This document shows, one piece after another, positions 1-10,035 of a DNA stretch of 12,707 nucleotides. The notes beneath the pieces were generated by a model that saw only the letters and a list, made by a program, of their open reading frames with translations, was not told the origin of the DNA and made no database searches. The DNA lies in assembly GCA_000787465.1 (NCBI GenBank), contig JSYX01000791.1, positions 1-12,707 of the forward strand, written 5' to 3'. This DNA comes from Thermomucor indicae-seudaticae. Taxonomy: Eukaryota; Mucoromycota; Mucoromycetes; Mucorales; Lichtheimiaceae. The position numbers and the translations under genes were made by a program. The stretch's first letter is position 1, and each line of letters begins with the position of its first letter.

Positions 1-332
1 CTGAAAGGGAATGCTTGTGCTACTGGGGATGCTTGCATCAACTGAGCCAAGCTTTGCTCTCGTAAAGCATGTACGAATAAAAGGCTGTTACGTAAAACGT
101 GGTGTCTAATAATGTCAATTTTTATTGCCTACAGCGCAAACTTGGCCATTCAGTTGGTGTAAATCGCATTCCTAGTTGTGCGAACCCTCCCTCAAAATGC
201 AGTAGAAGGAATCGCGTTACACAGAAATTATACGTTTTGCCTTTTGCTCCCTAGTTCGTTATCTTTTGCTCTTTTGTAGCCTGCCATGTCCTTTTGATCA
301 CAATCTTTCCATTCCTTTCTCGTCATTAAAAA
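1..332. other. Upstream region and leader of the RAX1-like gene
   Basis: No convincing gene is visible here. The last 100 bases before the start codon at 333 are pyrimidine-rich, with CTTTTG repeated several times, which is typical of a fungal promoter or 5' leader. An AATAAA at about 76-81 could be a poly(A) signal for a plus-strand gene ending just outside or at the left edge, but only 14 codons of open frame precede the stop at 43-45, so this cannot be supported. Confidence 0.5.
286..297 (+). promoter_or_regulatory. Minimal upstream ORF before the RAX1-like gene
   Basis: A three-codon reading frame (ATG TCC TTT then TGA) lies 35 bases before the main start codon. If the transcript begins further upstream, scanning ribosomes would meet it first. 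The main start at 333 has a run of A immediately before it, a better fungal initiation context. Whether the small ORF is in the mRNA is unknown. Confidence 0.3.
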
Positions 333-1831
333 ATGTCTTCTTCACCGTACCAACATAGCGCAGCGCAACCACCTCCTGTTCTTGAGCGTCAAACGACTTT
401 TTCAGCATATACCCAAATTCTCGATGATTTTCCAAACGGCGGCTCCAAACGACCGTGGAGCATTCGGCAAGCCAACAGTCGACTGCATGGTCTCGAATCA
501 GCTTTCGAAAGCGACTTGACACTGCACCTAGAGAATCAAGAAAAGGCGATTCCAATGACGGTCCTGTCCGATCGGAGGCAGTCCAACAATCCGTACCTGA
601 TGGCGGATGAGCGCGCCACTTTTGCGTCGACACCGTCGTGGAAGCACCCAGAAGGACCAGAACCACAGCCACCACTGCGTTCATCCAACAGTTTGCGGCA
701 CAAGTCGTACGGCTATAACGATCCGTTTGCTGAAGCGCCCATGGAAGCCTGGCAAGCCATGAAAGACTACAATTTGCGAGCCAATGGATTGCCAACGCTT
801 GATCAAATGATGCGCCTCCCCACAGCCGCCCCGCTCACACAGTCGAATTTCATCACGTTTCTGCGACGCCGCGGAGTGCACCAGAACCTCAACTTTTTGC
901 TCGAACTCGAGACGCATGCAAAGCTCTGGCGAGCCTACGTGCAGAGCGTTGAGCGACAGAATCGGCAGTCGGGCGCAGATCGGTTATCACGGTTCCTTGA
1001 AAGTGCTGCAGAGAAACCGGCTAATATCAAAGACACAATGCTCATGATGGATTACCAGCATTACTCAGAGACACCCGATACACAGGACCTGTTGAAACAA
1101 CAGCAGCAGAAGCATTATGACGAACAGACGTATGCTTCCCGTAACCCGAACGGAGGACGATCGCTGGATAGGCACGATCTGGCACAGAACGCCACGCGTA
1201 TCTATCGCACGTTTTGCTCCACACACGACGCAGCACAACCCATCCATTTGCCGGACGACCACCGCATGGCACTGGAGGAATTGGTCGAAAAGCATCATCG
1301 GCCGGAACCGATTGTATTTGAATCAGCAAAGTCACATGTGTTTGAAATCCTGAATGTGTTTTATTATCCACAATTCGTGGATGCGATGCTGTACACCAAC
1401 ATGGTTGTCACGAGTGCCAGAATTATTTTGGGACTAGGCGCGGTGCTTCTGACTTTTGGATTCGCCCTGGAACTAAGTCTGATATTTTCGAATTCAGGGA
1501 CGACAGCAACGCGGTGGTGGGGTTTGCTGCCCTTCTTTTTTGGATGGTCAGGCTTTCTGGCCGGCAATATCGATTTTGCATGGTGGATTGCATTTACTGG
1601 TAAAAGGTGAGAGCTACCATAAAGATATCAAACAGGCAGCCAAGATTACTTATTCGTTCCCGGGTTATACATAGCGAAATCAATTTCTTGGTATACGCCG
1701 CAATTCAGGACAAGACTGTCTTGAGGATTCATCGCAAACGAGGCTTGATATGGTTATTAGCAACCATTCTTTTAACTTTCATTACTGTAATTATTTTCGT
1801 ATTTATCCCTGGAATCCGGTTACGTGCATAA
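333..1831 (+). CDS. RAX1-like RGS-domain membrane protein
   Basis: Two exons, 333-1606 and 1675-1831, give 476 aa. The 68-nt intron runs GTGAGA to CATAG. Residues 1-130 are polar and probably disordered. A split RGS domain follows: LPTLDQMM near 155 with FITFLRRRG and FLLELETHAKLWRAYV, a Q- and N-rich insert at about 215-280, then the closing half ending near FESAKSHVFEILN. Hydrophobic segments lie at about 362-385, 394-421 and 449-469, and the protein ends in FIPGIRL. RGS followed by C-terminal membrane spans is the layout of fungal Rax1, a cell-surface landmark protein for bud-site or polarity marking in yeast. A role in polarised growth here is inferred. The exon 2 ending resembles Rax1 C-termini and joins in the correct phase, which is why I chose the intron. 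Without splicing the frame stops at 1608-1610, before the third membrane span. Confidence 0.83.
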
Positions 1832-1891
1832 TTTTCATTTCATTGTTTTATCTGTCTCGTGCTCTGGAAGCTTCTTATCAGTCAATCTACA

Positions 1892-1897
1892 TATAAA
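1892..1897 (+). promoter_or_regulatory. Possible TATA box of the serine racemase gene
   Basis: TATAAA lies 30 bases before the start codon at 1927, in the 95-nt gap after the RAX1-like stop. The distance would leave almost no 5' leader if transcription starts about 30 bases downstream, so it may be a chance match or initiation may occur further upstream. Confidence 0.35.
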
Positions 1898-1926
1898 GTT
1901 CATTTCGGGAAAAGAAAAAGTGCTCC

Positions 1927-3072
1927 ATGGCTTCTACACTTACCATTGAAGATATCCAGGCTGCTGCGGCACGTATTCAGGTCCATCGAACACCGGTGCT
2001 GACATGCTCAACGTTGGATTCTATGGTGTCTGAGCGATGCGGGGTGCCCATACAACTGTTTTTCAAGTGCGAACTGTTTCAGAAGACAGGATGTAGGCAC
2101 ATTTGATCTCTTGCCATCGCGCTGGATTTTCACCGAGCTTCATGATGAGCAAAGCATTCAAGGTACGAGGAGCGACCAATGCAGTGCAAAAACTCAGTGA
2201 TGCCGATGCAGCACGCGGAGTGGTAACGCATTCGTCTGGGAATCATGCGCAAGCGCTGGCGCTGGCTGCCCGTCAACGAGGTATTCCTGCATACGTTATT
2301 ATGCCGCGCACTTCACCCGAGGTGAAAAAGGCAGCTGTAAGGGGATACGGTGCTCATGTAATTGAGTGCGAGCCGACTCAGGAAGCACGAGAGGCCACGG
2401 TACGTGTGATAGATAGAAAATGCCGATGATGGGAGGAGGGGAAATTGATGGGTCATGTAGGCTCAAAAAGTAATGGAAGAGACGGGAGCAACGTTTATTC
2501 ATCCATACAATCATCCCGATGTGATGGCAGGCCAGGGAACGATTGCACTTGAAGCGATCGAACAGACACAAGCTCAACAGACCCCGCTAGATGTTTTGAT
2601 CATTCCTGTAGGCGGAGGCGGCATGCTGTCTGGCTGCACTGTGGCGGCCAAAGCGCTCGTGCCACAGATCAAGGTGTTTGGCGCCGAACCTGAGGAAGTC
2701 AACGATACCTTTAGGTCTTTTGAAACCAAGGTCAGATCAACCAATGCATCCGGCCAGACATCCGTGGCTGATGGCTTGTTGACCAACATTGGCGAGCGAG
2801 CATTTCAAGTCCTCATTCAAAGCGTGGATGGTGTCTTTACTGTGACGGAAACAGAAATCTTGCGTGCCATGCGGCTAGTTTGGGGTCGCATGAAGCTCTG
2901 TATTGAGCCCAGTGCAGCAGTGGGTGTGGCCGTAGCTTTGTACAACTCTCAGTTCCATCAGACCGTCAAGACACAAAACCTCAACCGAATTGGCATTGTG
3001 CTCTGTGGAGGCAATGTGGATATTGTCCGCGCAGCAGCCTTGTTAGAGTCCATCAAGGATGAAGATCTGTGA
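1927..3072 (+). CDS. Serine racemase (PLP fold type II)
   Basis: Exons 1927-2092, 2155-2399 and 2461-3072 encode 340 aa, the same length as human serine racemase. The enzyme interconverts L- and D-serine and usually also dehydrates serine to pyruvate, with pyridoxal phosphate. Lys58 in SFKVRG is the Schiff-base lysine. SSGNH at 82-86 carries the second serine (83), matching the re-face base Ser84 of the human enzyme. GGGGM at 188-192 is the PLP phosphate loop. GAEP with Glu213 and Asp219 matches the divalent-metal site. AGQGTIALE at 160-168 and LCGGNVD at 318-324 are also family motifs. The residue expected to face the pyridine nitrogen is Cys319, not the serine usual in racemases. Intron 1 (2093-2154) has a weak donor (GTAGGC) and acceptor (AAAG), but only this junction restores TG-SFK. 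A threonine or serine dehydratase is the main alternative. Confidence 0.93.
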
Positions 3073-3159
3073 CATCATAAACAAAACTTTGTTGTACCCA
3101 TATACTAACTAAACTAAAGATACAGCAAATTCCTAAGTATGTTTTTTCCTTATTCTTCT
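3073..3159. other. Short convergent 3' region
   Basis: Only 87 bases separate the stop codons of the serine racemase (plus) and the Tps2-like gene (minus). No clear AATAAA is present on either strand, so the 3' untranslated regions probably overlap the opposite gene. The stretch is AT-rich with no reading frame of note. Confidence 0.7.
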
Positions 3160-6100
3160 TTAGGCAGCCAATTGTTCAAGAAGACGCAGAATGTCTCCAC
3201 TTGACCGGACTCGCCGGTTCGCCATCGTCTTCTTGTTATCAGGGCCGACTGTGATGCAGAATAGGGTAGGGTTGGGATGCTGCCAGATATGAGGCAAGGG
3301 AGGCGACATCAAGGTAGCAGTAGTAGTTGTAGGAGTAGTAGTTGGCGTAGTGGTAATGGAGGACGAACGACTTCGTGACAAGGGAGTCAAAGGAGGTGAT
3401 GATGCTGCTAAATGGGCTGCACTAAGGAACCGGAACATGTCCTCGTCCGTTTTGTCGTCTCCAGCACAGACCACCAAATCCGTATCAGGATTTTCTCGCA
3501 AAATCCGTTTGACGATCACGCCCTTGTTCACATCAATCGGACGAACTTCGAGATTCTTCTTTCCGACCAGAATCTCCACAGGAAGTTTAGAGACAATGCT
3601 GTTCTCCAAGTGATTCTGGCATTCTTTTGCTTGAAATTCTCTAAAAGTAAAAGTTAGCAAATGACGAGAGTCAATGGAAAAAGGGGAAGGATAGATTACC
3701 CATAGGTGGCATCGGCCAGCCGGTAGTGCCAAGTGATGGATGATTTCTTGTATTCAATAAAACTGCCTTGGGTACGCTCAGTATAGTAGCTGAAGATTTT
3801 GGAAACTTGCTCTTTCCAGCTCATATCAAATTGCTCCACGATGTCCTCCCAATGGTCAGAACCAGGATATTTGATGTAACAGCCATGCTCAGCACTCAGG
3901 CCCAAATTCTTCACACCACCAAGCCAGTTGTCAAGGGTGTCTTGGTCACGGCCCGAAATCACCCAAACCTGGTTCCGTGGATCGTTGCAGAGAGTCTGGA
4001 GATTCTTCAACATATCCTCAGACGGTTTGGCATCCGAAGGCGTCATTACGATCGGTGTAAGAGTGCCCTAAGGCACAAGATCCCTTAGTCCTCCGTTATC
4101 CAAGAAAGTGCTGTACCGCCAAGAACAACTTACATCATAATCAAACAATAACAGACGTTTCTTTGCATCCTTGTAAGCCGCGACTAGGGCTTCGCTGTCG
4201 AGCTCACGAGCAGAATGAGGCTGCAGGGACTGCTGATGAGACGTGCTTACGAGCTGAGTGACAAATGAGTGAGCCCAGAATTCGGCTGTATGGTTTGTCA
4301 CATGATTATACAGTTGCTAATAATAGAAAGTCCGTCCGTTAATGGTCAGCCATTGTTTGTTTGCATTGTCCTTTTCGTTGTTTCGTGACTCACCATGTGC
4401 CTCGTTTGTTTCTCTTCGGGCGACATGATCAACGCCTCGTGGATGGCTCGGGCCACCCCCGCATAATCCCACGGATTGACCAGCAGCGCGGCACTTAGCG
4501 AGCCGGCTGTGCCAGTGAATTCAGACAAGATCAAGGGTCCACGCTGTGTTTCATGTTGGCAAATGATATACTCAAATGACGTCGTGTTCATGCCATCTCT
4601 GATGCTCGTGATCAAACCGACATCGGCTACGGACAGCAAAGCATAGTACTCATCGCGGTCAATGTCTTGGTGGAAATAGTGCACAGGTGTGAACTCGAGC
4701 GATCCATGCAGACCGTTAATGTGACTGACAGTCTCGGATATCCTGGTTTCGAGCTTGGCATGGTCACCGTGTGTTGGCGTCGTGACCTGGATCAAGACGA
4801 CCTTGTTGCGCCATTCCGGATAGTCGGTCAAGAACTTCTCGAATGCATGGAGCTTCTGCAGGATACCTTTGGTCGAATCCAGCTTGTCGCGCCCGATGAT
4901 GATCTTCTTGCCGGCATACATTTCCCGAATGCTCTGCACTTTGGGTTGCACGCTAGGCTGGCTCTGATACATGCGGACACGGTTCACATCGATGCCAATG
5001 GGGAAAGCACCCACAGACACAATTTGGCCGTTTGCATTCACACCGGTCAGCGTCGATTCGCATCCAATCATTCGAGTGCATGACGAAATGAAGTGTCGTG
5101 CATAAGCATACGTCTTTTTTTTGGGTAAGGACCGCGGTCAGTTCCCACCGTTTTGTTAATCCCTCGGATTTATGATTACCACTCACCTGGAATCCGACCA
5201 GATTAGCACCCAAAACACCTTGCAGAATCTCACGGCGAGCTACCAAGAAAAGCAATGTTAGGATAAGTAAGAAGAGTCCTTTTCGGCTATGCATTACTTG
5301 TTAGGCATCGGAAAATCTCTGAACTTGGAAAAGTTGCATGGAAAAAGACCCCGATGATTGCATCCGGAATACTCTTGCGGACCAGTTCCGGCACAAGGAG
5401 CAAGTGATAATCATGGATCCAGACTGAGTTTACGTAATGACACAGAAATCAGCAAATTCCGGCTTCTGCATATCCTCGCCTGTCTGAGACTTACTGATAT
5501 CACCGGGTCGGTAATGTTCAATGATGGTCTGTGCGAACTGCCGGTTCACAGCCTTGTAATCTTCCCAGTTTCTCTTTTCCGCCCGGCCGTCCGTAGCCGT
5601 GGACCACACCACGTAATGGAACAAGGGCCAGAGCACTGGTTATAATCGTTTAATATTCGTAATGTGACAAATGTGAGACACGTCATACCTTCTTTACAAT
5701 AGCCTTCGTAATGGCCTCGTGACGTGTTATCCAAGAAGATGGGCACAATGCGGCCAGTGTCCCAAAGCAACTTTTGGAGCGTCACCTTGTCCTGATCGCT
5801 CACCTCGTCAATGATTTTCTTGGATCCCTTGACGTGAATTGGTCCTGTCCAGCCTATATGGATCGACTCCCAATGCTTGTTGAGACTCTGGATGCCAGAG
5901 TACAGGGCAGCATGACCACGGCGTTGGACGACGGTCCAGTCGGCTGAATGAAACTTGGCTCTCAGGGTATGGCTCCGTTGATGCTTACGGGACACTCGAC
6001 TGATAGGAGCCTCCGTAGCGGTGGTGCTCGTGGGAGGAGGCGACCGAGGCGGGGAAGGTAGTTGGACCATGGTTGGTGGAGTACGCAGGATATTGTATGG

Positions 6101-6214
6101 GATCTGGTGTGTCACGTTGATGATGCGACCCGGAATGTCCGGCTGGTGGCCTGACAGTGGCAGGTACGAGGCAACCTTCTCTGCGGTCAGACCATCGGAA
6201 TCGCGTCGATACAT
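3160..6214 (-). CDS. TPS2: Trehalose-6-phosphate phosphatase, Tps2-like (GT20 plus HAD)
   Basis: Eight exons: 6214-5689, 5635-5495, 5423-5298, 5239-5187, 5113-4394, 4316-4134, 4067-3700, 3640-3160; 865 aa. It dephosphorylates trehalose-6-phosphate, the last step of trehalose synthesis, probably in the cytosolic trehalose synthase complex. The glucosyltransferase-20 region (about 28-520) contains WPLFHY, WIHDYHL at 224, RDGMN at 454 and a Pro/Ser-rich insert at 49-70. The HAD phosphatase region (about 575-865) has DYDGTLTPI at 581-589 (split by an intron after the second Asp), SGR at 621-623 and GDDKTDEDMF at 766-775, so the catalytic set is complete. A Ser/Thr/Pro-rich insert fills about 785-823. 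The start at 6214 is favoured over in-frame ATGs further upstream because a TATA box lies just beyond it. Fungal Tps2 proteins share this two-domain layout, in which the first domain is usually considered inactive. Confidence 0.95.
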
Positions 6215-6279
6215 CCTCTTTTTTTCTCTTTGCAAGAAGTGTAAAGAAGAAAGGAAAAGAAACGGGGAAAATGCAAGCG

Positions 6280-6284
6280 AGGGG
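6280..6284 (-). promoter_or_regulatory. STRE-like motif next to the TATA box of the Tps2-like gene
   Basis: CCCCT on the minus strand (AGGGG on plus) directly follows the TATA box. AGGGG is the stress response element bound by Msn2/Msn4-type zinc fingers in yeast, where trehalose genes are classic targets. A five-base motif occurs often by chance, and its position downstream of the TATA box is not ideal. Confidence 0.25.
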
Positions 6285-6293
6285 CTTTTATAG
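6285..6293 (-). promoter_or_regulatory. TATA box of the Tps2-like gene
   Basis: CTATAAAAG on the minus strand lies about 71 bases before the ATG at 6214. Transcription would start near 6255 and give a leader of about 40 bases. This argues against longer protein starts inside the same open frame, which extends to about 6427. Confidence 0.65.
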
Positions 6294-6321
6294 CGAGAAA
6301 ATTTCGTGGTCATGGGGGAGA

Positions 6322-6354
6322 AGGGGGGAGAGTGGATAAAGGGCCCTTCGAGAA
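6322..6354 (-). promoter_or_regulatory. Candidate stress-control region (STRE-like and HSE-like)
   Basis: AGGGG at 6322-6326 is a second STRE-like match. TTCGAGAA at 6347-6354 is the TTCnnGAA core of a heat-shock element, and the following pentamer differs from a third unit by one base. Both lie 30 to 70 bases upstream of the TATA box. Heat and general stress control would suit a trehalose gene, but the assignment is motif-based only. Confidence 0.3.
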
Positions 6355-6498
6355 AGTACCTCGGGTCGGAGAGATTGTTTTCAAGGATGGAACTCACACC
6401 GGAATGGTCACCTGAACAGCGAGGCAAATTTACTTCTTCGATCTGTTCCCTAATTTTCTGTCAGATTCCCAACCGGTTGCTATTTCCCAATGCTTTAT

Positions 6499-6500
<2 letters not shown>

Positions 6501-6531
<31 letters not shown>
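6501..6531. repeat. (TG)15 dinucleotide microsatellite
   Basis: Fifteen uninterrupted TG units, followed by one extra T, lie about 290 bases upstream of the Tps2-like start. Uninterrupted TG/CA tracts vary in length between strains and can adopt Z-DNA under supercoiling. Any effect on transcription is untested. Confidence 0.98.
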
Positions 6532-6534
<3 letters not shown>

Positions 6535-6891
6535 GCTCCGGTGTGACCTACCTTTTGAAAAAGGGAAAATTGCGGTAACTGATCACTCCAGATAGCCCAA
6601 CAAAAAGAAAGTTAAAGGACCATCCGAGTACCACCTTTGTCTCTTTCATAAGCAATGCGACAGAAATCGATAGGCAGAAACTCAATTCATGCAATCAACC
6701 TTTTTTCCCATGATTGTTTCCCCATTACAGTTGTCGGATCATCCGGATCCAGTTTCAAAAGTAAAGTTCAAGGTGTCCCCGTTTCACATGTTTGATCAAG
6801 AAAGATCGATTAAGTTCCTGTATCGGGTAGTTTTACCCAACCTTTCTACATTTCATGTATATTTGTTTTCTAACAATACAGCGCAGGGTAT

Positions 6892-8320
<1,429 letters not shown>

Positions 8321-8397
8321 GATGTATATCGAAAAAAGTACAAGTACAAGGGAAGGCAAATAAAGGCGACTAAGAAAAGCAAGTTAAAAAAAAGCCC

Positions 8398-8403
8398 TAT
8401 ATA
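8398..8403 (-). promoter_or_regulatory. TATA box of the GDP-L-fucose synthase gene
   Basis: TATATA on the minus strand lies 78 bases before the ATG at 8320 and only 46 bases after the stop codon of the upstream FHA gene. Transcription would begin near 8370, so this promoter sits within the likely 3' untranslated region of its neighbour. Confidence 0.5.
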
Positions 8404-8449
8404 CGGGTCTTGCCGCTGATTGGACAGTGGAAAAATGATCTGCGCTGAG

Positions 8450-9886
8450 CTAACTCAAGGAAGTTCTCGACCAGAGGTCTGACCATCGTACTTCTTTCCA
8501 AGGGTCATTCTGCAACGGTGGGACTATCAAAAGACACTTTTAGTAAGCTAATAAAGTCAATCGTAAACTGCTTACTCTATACTTACCATTCTCATTGCTG
8601 TTTCGTCCTATTTGAACCGATGCGTCTGACCTTTGCCTTTTTACGGAAGACTGGCTCAAAGTATCAATAGAGCGCTTTCCAGAAGTCGAAAGTGTAGTCG
8701 AAGATGACTTTGGCGTTTCGGCCAGGTCGTCTGTCAGAGAAGAAATCGAACTGCAGAACTCTTGTGCCGTAAGCCACGTCTCATAAATCGCTTCAATGCT
8801 TATGCCAAGTGAAGGGACTGGTCCATCAAATACAGAGGACCGCTGCTGCTGCTGCTTGCCCTGGTCTTCTTCCTCATAGTCATCGCCGTATTCCAGAGGG
8901 TCGTGAAATTCTTCCGATGGGTCTGTGAGTGAATGGTCCTGAAGCACCCAATGATTGTGTGTCTCGACGAATTTAAACTTCTCACTAAGCACAAGAGTAT
9001 GAACCACGGAATCCTATAGAAAGAAACTAATGAGAACCTATTTCTCCCTGTCCTACTATTTCTACGTGCCTTATCATAACGCCGATCACTCCTAGCCATT
9101 ATGCTATCAACAATAGCGTCCGTGCCCAGGCAATGATCTTGGCTTTCTTTGAGCGTATCAACGATCATTGACTCCAGACGACCATCTTCATCGATACTGC
9201 GTAACGTCGCCGTTGGTCGTTCATCATTTGTTTGCTGAGCTGTTTCTGTGGTTTTTGGTGCCGCTGCTGCAGCATTTGCCCCACGTGGCAAGAAAAACAG
9301 AAAACGATTACCCAGGATCTCAATCAATGAACTGACACGACAACAAAGGTAATAAAAGTGTCAATATGATAATAGTAACTTTAATCAATAAAAGCGATAT
9401 ATATATGCCCTTACCCCGTCGTCAGCGGGACTGCTGCAGACCGAGGCTTTTGCCACGTATGGTTGACTTTGACGCCATTCTTGCCAAAGACTCTCAATTC
9501 CCAGCGCATACGCGTACCATTAAAGCGCACTTCAGCGTGTTTTCTCGAGACGTCCCGCTTGTGTGATCCAAAGTCAATGTCGACTTGCTGCTGTTGACGC
9601 CGATGGCTTTCCCTGCGTGTCTCGGGTGCATCGGGCCCGGGACTACGACCAAGAATGATGCTGTCTTTGGTAATGAAACTTTCCCAATTGGAGCCGATCA
9701 ACACTGGGTACAGGTGCGCTACTTCAGGCGCAACCGTGGGCGTATTGACTTTGACATTGGTGTCACTTGATTCCGTCAATAGATTGAGTTCCGGTCCACT
9801 TATAAACTAGATCCCTACATGAAGTTCCCGCTCGGACAAAAGCGCGTCGACAAGATACTCACCCTTGCGTTTGTCGTGTTGCTCAT
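8450..9886 (-). CDS. FHA-domain protein with forkhead-like winged helix
   Basis: Five exons: 9886-9863, 9806-9415, 9331-9070, 9013-8587, 8523-8450; 392 aa. The first exon is only eight codons, and the start is chosen because its GTGAGT donor joins exon 2 in phase. The FHA domain spans about 38-155: LGR at 60-62, SRKH at 95-98 and NGVKVN at 118-123 are the phosphothreonine-binding landmarks. A second domain at about 190-252 reads like a winged helix. Its segment DSVVHTLVLSEKFKFVE (227-243) followed by HWVL resembles the forkhead recognition helix and wing. An acidic, Gln-rich stretch (258-286), a Ser/Thr-rich tail and a basic KRQR at 351-354 suggest a nuclear protein. FHA plus forkhead is the layout of yeast Fhl1, a ribosomal-protein-gene regulator, so a related role is a guess. 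The last exon contributes 24 residues ending in RTSLS. Confidence 0.82.
9014..9069 (-). other. Probable GC-AG intron in the FHA gene
   Basis: The junction that keeps phase 0 is AAG then GCACGT at the donor, with CTATAG before GATTCC at the acceptor (56 nt). The nearby GT (GTAGAA, four bases inside) would leave one extra base and destroy the following frame. GC-AG introns are a known minor class. The site interrupts the winged helix between Lys226 and Asp227. Confidence 0.6.
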
Positions 9887-9940
9887 AAGATTTAACCGGA
9901 AGAAAGGGGAGAAACAACTGGAGAGTGTGAAAAGAACGTC

Positions 9941-10035
9941 TTAGGAAAGACGATATCCTAACCCCGGGGAACACGTATCCCGAGAGTCGACAGAGGATGT
10001 CGTCCTCATTGTTTCCTTTGGCCAAAAAGAAGCAT
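9941..10035 (-). promoter_or_regulatory. Two overlapping upstream ORFs before the FHA gene
   Basis: On the minus strand a nine-codon frame (10035-10006) ends in TGA, and its last bases overlap the ATG of a 22-codon frame (10009-9941) in an ATGA arrangement. The second frame ends 54 bases before the main start at 9886. If they lie within the transcript they could limit translation of the FHA protein. The transcription start is not known. Confidence 0.25.

Larger units (their letters stand above)
6215..6891. other. Intergenic region between the fucose synthase and Tps2-like genes
   Basis: This 677-base stretch holds the promoter of the Tps2-like gene on its left side and the 3' flank of the fucose synthase gene on its right side. 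A (TG)15 microsatellite sits in the middle. Short open frames are AT-rich and show no domain or splice-consistent extension. I see no gene here. Confidence 0.7.

Noticed and set aside
1..45. Last 14 codons of a plus-strand gene at the left edge
   Set aside because: It is too short to identify, and other frames are open over a similar length.
298..795. 165-codon minus-strand frame antisense to the RAX1-like gene
   Set aside because: It has no domain and no plausible start context, and it lies opposite a well-supported exon.
4667..5083. 138-codon plus-strand frame opposite the Tps2-like gene
   Set aside because: It is an antisense shadow of the conserved glucosyltransferase exon.
6215..6427. 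Longer N-terminus for the Tps2-like protein, up to about 70 extra residues
   Set aside because: A TATA box at 6285-6293 lies inside this extension, and the residues are low complexity with no family similarity.
6825..6838. GGGTA-gttt-TACCC inverted repeat downstream of the fucose synthase gene
   Set aside because: A five-base stem is expected by chance, and hairpin terminators are not used by eukaryotic RNA polymerase II.
9779..9886. FHA gene starting inside exon 2 at about 9779
   Set aside because: That start would need a TTG codon. The open frame continues upstream to an acceptor that joins an ATG exon in phase.
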